Source: Pratylenchus scribneri (Eukaryota > Nematoda > Chromadorea > Rhabditida > Pratylenchidae). Taken from it: a DNA stretch of 64,000 bases. The DNA is taken from NCBI GenBank assembly GCA_030063045.1, contig JAQSEB010000022.1, positions 2,047,501 to 2,111,500 of the forward strand. Direction: 5' to 3'. Below the pieces are notes generated by a model, which had not been told where the DNA came from, did no database searches, and saw only the letters and a list, made by a program, of their open reading frames with translations. Shown one piece after another: positions 55,995 through 64,000 of the stretch. The position numbers and the translations under genes were made by a program. The stretch's first letter is position 1, and the number at the start of each line of letters is the position of its first letter.

Positions 55995-58900
55995 TTAAAG
56001 TTTGCGCCTCACAGAATCCAGTAGAGTTGAAGCAGACGGGATGGAAAGTCGTTTTGAAGAAATGCCCTGTGGTTGTTGTTGTAATGCATTGTTGGTATTG
56101 TTGCTTAGAGGAGACAATGGTGGTTGTGTTGTGGAATTTGTTGTTTCGCCGCCAGGTGGTCCCAAAAATTGACGTGATTGTCCACTTTGTGCTGCCGCCG
56201 CTGTATTTGCAACCAAAACTCCATCTTGACTGGACACTGAGCGCGGCATGAATGTTTGTTTTTGTGAGGATGTACCTAAAGAGTAGATATTAGTTTAATT
56301 ACAACAATTTGGAAAAGTAACCTGGTACAATATCTCCGGTTCCACGTTTGCCACTAAGCCGTCGAAGGAGAGAAGAATTTTTGTTTCGGCCACTCTGTTT
56401 TGTTGTTCCTTTCCCTGGTTGCGGTTTTCTCGGCTTCTTTCTCAGCGGTTTTCCAACATTCCGCCGAGGCTCACCTTCCTTGATAGATGTGCTTGAAAGT
56501 TGCACAACATGAACGGTGAGTTCATTTCCACACGAAAGAAGTCTGGAAAAAATTGAAATATTATCGAATAATGTTTATATTTATTGACCTATGCATCAAT
56601 TGGGGATGTGTCATATTGTGCACTGATTGCGTATGGACATGAGTGATTAGGTCATTTGGGCGAAGACCGGCTTCCCAAGCTGGTGAATTCTCGCGGACAG
56701 CCGCCACAATATGTTCAATGGAATAATACTCGGATATCTTAAATGTAAATAATTTTTTAACATTTTTTAAACAAAATTTAAGCTTACTTCACTCAAATAT
56801 ACTCGAACTGATCGGATCGTGAATCCAAAGCCTTGCATTCCTTTGCGAATCACAATTGGACGCGATTGACCACCGGAAATGCTGGAACGATGAATTGAAT
56901 GGGCTGATGGAGGAGGCAAAAGTGATGAAGGTGAAATTAGGGTTGGAGAGCGGCCATCCAAATTTGTGCCTGCAGCTTCCGCTGTACCCGAAACCATAAG
57001 TCTTTGTTGACTATCCAATGAGGAGGCGCTGGACACGGAATTGCAAGAAGGTGAATGTTGGCCGCTTGCTAAAATATTGATTTTATTTTCAAAAATATTT
57101 CGCATTTTAGACTTACTTTGATGATGAACAGAGGATGAGAGGGTGGCTCCCCCACCTCCGGCATAGGAATGATAATAGGTGGTTGGTTGTTGCTGTTGTG
57201 GACTCAAATTTGATGATTGACTAGCGCTTTGATGATGAGGAATTTGTACCCGTAACGATGATGAGGTTGTTGCGATTGTTTCAATGTTTTTTGTTGAAAT
57301 TGATGACATTCCCGCCGCTGTGTTTGGAATTCGACAGGAAGCAGAGCGGGACTGGCGACTCAACAAACTTCCACTATTATTGTTGCTTGAAGCAGTGGCA
57401 TTGATGACGGATGGTTGAGCAATTTTGGTAGCATCCGTGATTAATTCATGAACGACGGCGGATGGCCTCTTCTTTTGCATTCTTCCATTCCCATCCGCAT
57501 TCAATAATGTTTTTGCGGTCGTATGACGTTCTTCCACCGGTGAAAGATGTTGATGATCACCAGCGGATGATGGCTGGGAATCATCCTGTTGAGGATGCCG
57601 TCTTCGATCAGTGACATTTGCACCACCAGCATTAATAGCACATGGAGATATGGCAAATCTAAAATATTTGTTTATTTATATTTTATTAATTTTTTCCATT
57701 ACCTTGGAATTTGTCCATGACTACGTCTTGGTGGTCCTCCTTCATAGGCCAAATGTGAAGCATCCAACGAGGAATCGGTCGAAGAGCAAGTATTTGTATT
57801 TGTTTGGCCTGCCCCAGTCCCAGTTGTGCCACTGCTGCTTGTGGACACATTCGCATGACGTTGATTGGAAAAACGGCGTCGCAAAATCACAGCCGAAGGG
57901 ATTACATCACCCGCAAAATCGGCTGGACCAATTTTATTGATTCGTTGTGGATTGTTGTCAAAACTTTGGTGCGAATCTTGCGAATCGGAATAATTACCTG
58001 CGAAAATTAATTATTATTTTAAAATTAATAAATAAAAATAAACCGGTTGTTATTTTTGATGGTTGAGAAGGCGGTGGTCCAAAAGCGGATGAACCAGGTC
58101 CACTGCCAATGCCAGATGAAGAGGATGTTCCAGCTCGACCTCTTCCGCTGCTGTCATCTTCCAATTCCTGGCGTTCAATTGCGGCAGCATGCGCAGCCTG
58201 AAGCATTGCCATTCCGCCAATTGGCAGTTCCAATCCACCAACAATACTATGCCGAGGTGAAGCGGTCGAAAATGACCTAAAAATGCATTAAAATTAGCAT
58301 TAGAAAATAAAAATTGGCTCACCAAAACATTGGAACTTGATGTTCCTCATCTTCGGCCGCCTCCGATTCCGCATCGTGATTGTATCGATCGCAACGAGAA
58401 TCAAAATAGGAAGTGTCTTCGTCATTCTCCAGCTGTGGAACAAATTCGGCCTTTTGTCTCAAAACAGTGGCAAAGTCGATTGGATCAAAAAATGGGTGCG
58501 CCGAAACTTGTGGTGCACCGCCCATTGTGCCAAGCCGATCAACGGGATTCTTTTCCAGCAACATTCTTATTAGGGATTCTGCTTCCGGATCGAGTGCCTC
58601 TTCCTCTTCCGGATATTCCACATCCTCATTGATAATATTGGCAAAAAGTGCATCCGGCGAATCGCCCATGAATGGAACAATTCCAACCAGGAATTCGTAC
58701 ATAATAATGCCAAGGGCCCACCAATCCACGGGTTTTCCTAAATTAAATGAATTAATGGAATAAATTAATGCCAAATTAAAGCCAACCGTATCCTTGTCGA
58801 AGGATCACTTCCGGTGCAATATATTCCGGTGTACCGCAAAGTTGGTTGTCTTTGAATTGTTGGGTGTCGTCCTGGAGTAAATATCCTTCCGAAACGAGCG

Positions 58901-61900
58901 TTGTCCGATTCATTAATCCAATTTTGGAAAGTCCAAAATCCGTCAGCTTTATATGACCCATTGCGGTGATCAGCAAATTGTCCGGTTTCAAATCGCGATG
59001 AACAATTCCGCAAGAGTCCAAATATTCAATGGCCAAAACTGTTTCTGCCACATAGAGACGGGCCATTTCAATGGGCAAAGTGCCAGCCGACTAAAATAAT
59101 ACAAATTAATTTTAATATTTAAATAATATTACTTTTAATAATGAAGCACAATCCCCGCCTTCCACATATTCCATTAGCATGCATAAATGTTGTTTCGTTT
59201 CAAATGAACCATAGAAGCAAACAACGAATGGATTGTCCGTAAATGTTAGGATGTCCCTTTCGGCATAGACTTGTTCAATTTGATTTCGCAGTATCAAAGT
59301 TTGTTTTTTCATTTTTTTCAGTGCAAATCTTTGCTTATTCCGCTTGTGTTTGACCAAATAAACTGCTCCGTATGCGCCATTGCTGATCAGCCTGATGGTC
59401 TCAAAATCCTCTTCCTTCGGTGCTTCTTGTGCCAAAGAACGGCCAATTGCCTCGGCCGATTTGTTCATTTCCATCCCTGGGGCCAATGGTGTTTTTTCGA
59501 GGTCTTCTTTGCCAGCGAATTCATTATTATGGGCATTTTCTCTCTCTTCGAATTCATCGGCCCCAATTGTTTGTTCCAATGAGAGATTTTTGTTCAGTCC
59601 AAGTTTGGTCAAAATATATTGTGGAAGGTCCGGTACACGGGCTGAACCGGAGCCAAGTTGTTCTCGAACGGCAAATTCGGCATCGCCAAGAAGTTGATAG
59701 AATTCATCCGGGTCAAATTCCTTTAAAAGAATATTTTATTATTTTTGTAATGATTAAATTGAAACCAAGCATTCCAGTAAGCGAGCAGCCCTTGAGACGA
59801 TCATTAGGATTTGTTTGACCAGCCTTGTCAAATATTTGAATGATTCGGGGCCAACTTTCATTTCCGCTTCGGCCAAAATTTCATCCAATCGAACGGACAT
59901 ATTGCAAAAATATGCACAACTGAGCAGATCATCCTTTGATTTTTGCAGGCAATCGGAGGCAATTTCACAAAGTTGATGATGAATAAAACGAGTGGCCCCG
60001 TCGGAAATTAAACGAAGTAATTGAGGGTCGGTTGAGGCCGCCAACATTGCTGCATTTGCTGGACCAACCAGAGGTGAAATAAATGAGGAGCGATTTTGCA
60101 TTGAATCAGCTAAATTTTAATTTATTTCTATATAATGTAAAAAGGTGAAACCTCCTTCCTCGGATTGTTGCGGCAAAGGCGGCGGTGGTTGTGTGCCGAA
60201 AAATGAATTCCCCGGGTTCAGCTGCTGTTGTGGTCCATTCCCCGCACTCAAATATTGGGTATTGGCCCGATGGTGAATGAGGGAATCGCCAATTGCAGTG
60301 GCCGATTCGGTCACTAATGGTGAAAGTGGACGCATTGGACTCGGAGATTGGGGACGAGGACTGGATGGACGAGGCGGCAAAGGAAGGGGCATTTCGCGGG
60401 AGTTCTAAATGTGTTTAATTTTTATGAATTTATCAATAATTAAAATAATACCCCCGTATTTGTGTTGATTGCCGGTGAAGGTGGAACAATGTTAAGCTGA
60501 AGAAGTTGCGAGGTAAATCCACTGAGTGGGGCATTTTGAGAGAGAAATTGGAGAAGACGATTTTCCATTTGTTGTTTGGCTTTTGGGAAGCGTTCTTTAT
60601 AAACGGATGACATCATTGGCGTGTCCACGCCCAATCGATCCAATAGATGTGGGCCAGGACTTCTTAAAAAAAATAGTTAAATTCATTTAAATTATAAGAA
60701 AAATAAATTACGTCAAACTTCGGGAACGAGGACGCATCATCGAAACAAAATCTTCGCCCAAACAACATGCATAACTTTCATTGCTGTCAAATCGATCTCT
60801 GATGCGCAAATCACCGAAAATGCCAGCCAAATTCTCTTGGGATGAATATTGACTCTGAAATTATTAAAATATTAAAAAATGCCACCAATAAATTTATTTT
60901 TAAAAGTATTAATAAATTAATCAAATTTATAAACCGAATAGGCTGAATTTGTTCCCGGCGTTCCATATCCACTGGAGGAAGGCAATGAAGCTAAGGACCA
61001 TCGCCTATTCTCCAAATGATGACCATGTGGAATGGCGCGCAATGCCACTGGTTGTCTAATAATTCCGGGACCACTAATGCTCGGTCTTGCTGATGAACTG
61101 TTACTGCCCATGCCATGGTGATGACCATGATGATGGGGGCCATGATGGGCGGCGGTTGGATGATGATGGTGGCCACTTCCCATTGAGGAAAAGGAAGATC
61201 GATGCATTCGCATCTATTGATTGGAAAAATTTATTTTAATTTATATAATATGAAAGAAACCTGAACTGGACTTTTCCGCGAACCGCCGCCCAAATGATCT
61301 GCTCCATGTGGCGATCCACCTTGATGATGATGATGCAAATATTTTGTACTGGTAAATGGAGGTGGACTGGTCAAAAGCGTTTCTTTCTGGAATAACAAAG
61401 GTTATCTTTGTATACTTATAATTTTTCTAACTTGAAGTTTATTGGCCTGTGGGCTAGCACTGAGGAATGATCGATGGCCTCCTCCACTTGCCACAGAATA
61501 TCGACCAGTGCATAATGCATTTGTTGGAGTATTGCTTATTGGAACATAAAATGGTGTTTGTGTATATGTATAAATTTGAGGGTCAGAATGGCCCAATGGA
61601 CACAATCGAAGACGCATTAAATTGCTAATATTTTGTCGTTGAGGTGCACCCAAAAATTGAAGTTGCCCGGCGCCAATTGAGGAAGTAAGTTGATGTTGAT
61701 TTGCGAGTGGATGGAATGATGAATTCGGTTCGCGGTATGATCCGCTGCTATCCAATGATGAGTGAAGGAGATCTGAATCGAAAAAATTGAATACCGGATT
61801 TCCGGAACCGGACCGGAATTTAGAATTTTGTAAAAAAAATAAAATAGAAAAATATTAATTAAAATATTAAAAATCTTATATGAAAATTTCAATTAAAATT

Positions 61901-63747
61901 TTTTTACCGTAAGAATAAATATTGATTGAAGATACGAAGAGTTAGAACTTTTGATAATTTAAGGGCTAATCTAGAATATACCTTTGTAGAAATATTTAGG
62001 AGTCGGATTTGGCCACATTTTCTGACCTCAAAAATATCAATTTTTCGATGAACTACTCTCCTACTCGCTACTCCTAAGCTATTAATAAAAGCATCTATAA
62101 AGCCTATTCCCATTTTTTCGTCTTCGTGTTTCTAGTTTCTAACAAAATCTTCGACGACCTACACCCACTTTCCTCCTTTAATTTCCGTTCTTTTCACACG
62201 ATGAGATGTCCTTGCCCTTTTTGTGCCAATCTTATGTTCCATTCCAAAATTCCCACATTCCATCCTATTCAAGTGGGTGAAATAGGCTAACTAAGGAATC
62301 TTGTGCCATGGCCAACCATGACGAGGGACCCACCAACCAATATTTGAAGCCCTACGGGGTATGGACTCTAACCCTGCCTCCTTCATATGTGCCTAAAATC
62401 TACTTCGTATTTATTTTCTGTGAGCATTGGCCATGGCCCATGGCTCTACTATGAAGTACTTGAACTGGGATGGGAAATGTGAAAAATGAAAAAGGCTGAA
62501 TGAAATTGAAAGAAATCATTCAATGGATTTTATTTCGAATTGGTTATTAGAAATTCAGTCAGTAAATACTGGCATAAATAAAGCTTAAACTTATATGTTT
62601 TTATCTAAATAGTGAAAATTTCGTGATTGTATTGAATTAAGTGTAAAAAAGAAAGGAATACGTTAAAATGGAAAGATAGGAATTTTTTATTTTATTATAT
62701 GGCTTTTCACTTGTGGAAATGCCAAAGTCTCTCGAGAACGAACAAAAATGTGGGAGGGTGAAATGGCATTCTATTTTAGGAATGCCCAATTTTCTTGAGT
62801 TTTGTTCCTCGATGTTTCTTTGAAGGCTAACAAAAAGAGGAGATATGGTTAAAAGTAGTCCTTTCATTTCCCGAATGATGAAGATTGAAGAGTAGGCCAC
62901 GAGTGTGGGAATGAGAATGGGAAGAAGATGTACAAAATAAGTAATGAATTCAGTAAGAAAGCCAATGTTCCTGCCGAGAATAGCCATGCCGAATTCCGAA
63001 AAAAAATGAAAATTGGCCAAATGAAAGGAAATAACGGCCAAAGGAACAACGAAAATGGAAGGGTAGGGAATTTTCTCAATGCACAAATGAAGGATGAAAA
63101 GTGGCAGCAACTGAGGAATAGATGAGGATTAGTGGCTATATCCCAAAGAATTCTAATGAAGTTGGAATCCAACAACCCTCGGAAATTGGATGACGTATTC
63201 AATTTGGATAGTGGCTGGATATGGTTTTGGTAAAATTAGTATTTTAAAATTAAAAAAGATTAATAAATGGGTGAGAAATTTACACCGTGGCCTTTTAGCA
63301 TTTTATATTAAGGATTGTTAAATTTGAGATGATTTTTAGTTTTCTCCATTCAATTTTATTTCTAATCTTTCACTGTTTGGATATTTCTAAGTTCAAAGGT
63401 CGAAAAATCCAATAGGAATGGGAGAATCTAAAAATGGTAACCTCTTTGTAATATTAAATAGGAAGAAATTAACCAAATTCATTGGAAAATGGCTCAATTC
63501 AAAAGATTATTTTAAGAAAAGAATATGCAAATTTAGAATGATGAAATATGCAAATTTCCCTCTCCCTTTAATTACCATTTTGTTGCAAATCGCGCAAAGA
63601 TGTGGACGGTCTTCGTATTGGACCCATTCCAATGGAGCGTTTGGCGCTATTGTAATGAAGACGTTCGCCGGCGGGTGTGCCTGGGGAACCACCGGCAAAA
63701 CGGTTGCCTCCAGCAGCCGAACCAGCTGAAGAATGTCTGGACAGACT
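55995..63747 (-). CDS. Microtubule-associated Ser/Thr kinase (MAST family), 5' end outside window
   Basis: At least sixteen exons. The most upstream one seen is 63747-63576 ([11 protein letters not shown], then [20 protein letters not shown]); a 1.8-kb intron follows. The family mark [15 protein letters not shown] comes after a His-rich stretch. A helical DUF1908 region follows ([36 protein letters not shown]). The kinase domain has P-loop [14 protein letters not shown], catalytic loop [37 protein letters not shown] and AGC-type [18 protein letters not shown] domain ([32 protein letters not shown]) precedes a basic tail ending LLDSVRRKL. The order is that of MAST1-4 and C. elegans KIN-4. These cytoplasmic kinases bind PTEN-type tails through the PDZ. 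Long Ser/Gly/Gln-rich linkers are normal for the family. An acceptor at 63748 shows at least one earlier exon is missing. Confidence 0.93.
61774..63575. other. Large MAST intron, nothing else seen
   Basis: A 1.8-kb intron, many times longer than typical here. Open frames in it are short and not conserved. It could hold an alternative MAST promoter; no direct sign is seen. Confidence 0.5.
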
Positions 63748-64000
63748 CTGAGATGGAAATTAAATATTACAATAATATTTATATTAATTTGATCATTCAT
63801 TATAGATAGTCAGTGCCAATAATGCCTAATAAAGGGCCTTTCCTATTCATCCTACTGTACTCCCAGTTGTTGCCCAATCACTTTTCTGTCATCCTATCAA
63901 TCAAATATTGCCCCAATCAGCCTTTTTAATCCCGCCCTTTTTCCTCTCCTAATATCTTTTACCCTTCACATTATTAACACATTTTCCGTACAATTATTAA
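63748..64000. other. End of window, no exon recognised
   Basis: Presumed intron or upstream region of the MAST gene; AT- and pyrimidine-rich. Confidence 0.4.

Overview
The window is nuclear DNA of a nematode. The genes are split by many short introns (often 40-60 bp) with T-rich TTTCAG or TTTTAG acceptors. The Cdc42 protein matches what I recall of C. elegans CDC-42 almost throughout, and several genes have clear nematode-style counterparts (single-Ig OIG-4/ZIG-like protein, KLF, PITP, MAST kinase). AT-rich spacers, abundant tandem repeats and a GC-AG intron would fit a clade IV (tylenchomorph, possibly cyst) nematode, but that placement is a guess.

Layout: 1-4229 (+) is the 3' part of an unrecognised Q/A/S-rich nuclear-type protein. 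4580-6419 (+) is a small PHD-finger protein. 7168-8248 (-) is a secreted single-Ig protein. 9170-10503 (+) is a C2H2 protein and 10866-11063 (+) is complex III subunit UQCR10. 11.1-16.9 kb has an inverted-repeat element, a 2.6-kb satellite and no convincing gene. 16963-18272 (+) is CYRI/FAM49 and 19791-22795 (+) is a Krueppel-like factor. 22931-23478 (-) is a damaged-looking SOSS-C/INIP homologue. 23629-25276 (-) is an eIF2B-epsilon-like gene. 25810-26824 (+) is cdc-42, 28626-31576 (+) is CPT1 and 32215-35154 (+) is glycogen synthase. 35522-36592 (-) is an ELO elongase, followed by a second satellite at 37.5-39.4 kb. 39518-39805 (-) is a TTC1-tail-like protein, 40205-41792 (-) is RanBP3, and 42422-43581 (-) is a two-PDZ protein framed by inverted repeats. 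44215-45389 (+) is NDUFB10, 45672-47077 (+) is a class I PITP and 47558-52171 (-) is RNA polymerase II RPB2. 52829-53581 (-) is a PI-synthase-like protein, divergent from a PTP-like protein at 53874-55204 (+). 55995 to the right end (-) is a MAST kinase whose 5' end lies outside the window.

Most genes are conserved single-copy housekeeping functions (transcription, translation, respiration, lipid and glycogen metabolism, Rho-GTPase/actin control). Cdc42, CYRI, PITP and MAST are all signalling or cytoskeletal, but nothing shows they form one unit.

The unusual material is of three kinds. First, proteins that keep a family fold but have lost key residues or domains: PI synthase without its first two catalytic Asp, a PTP with Cys replaced by Ser, CYRI without the Rac1-binding Arg pair, and eIF2B-epsilon without the beta-helix. 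Second, a family of tandem arrays sharing a TTCCGGAA core, two of them inside introns. Third, a perfect 226-bp inverted repeat around the PDZ gene that looks like an inverted gene copy with its body deleted. Exon joins were made by eye from GT-AG signals and protein-family similarity recalled from memory; no alignment was run.
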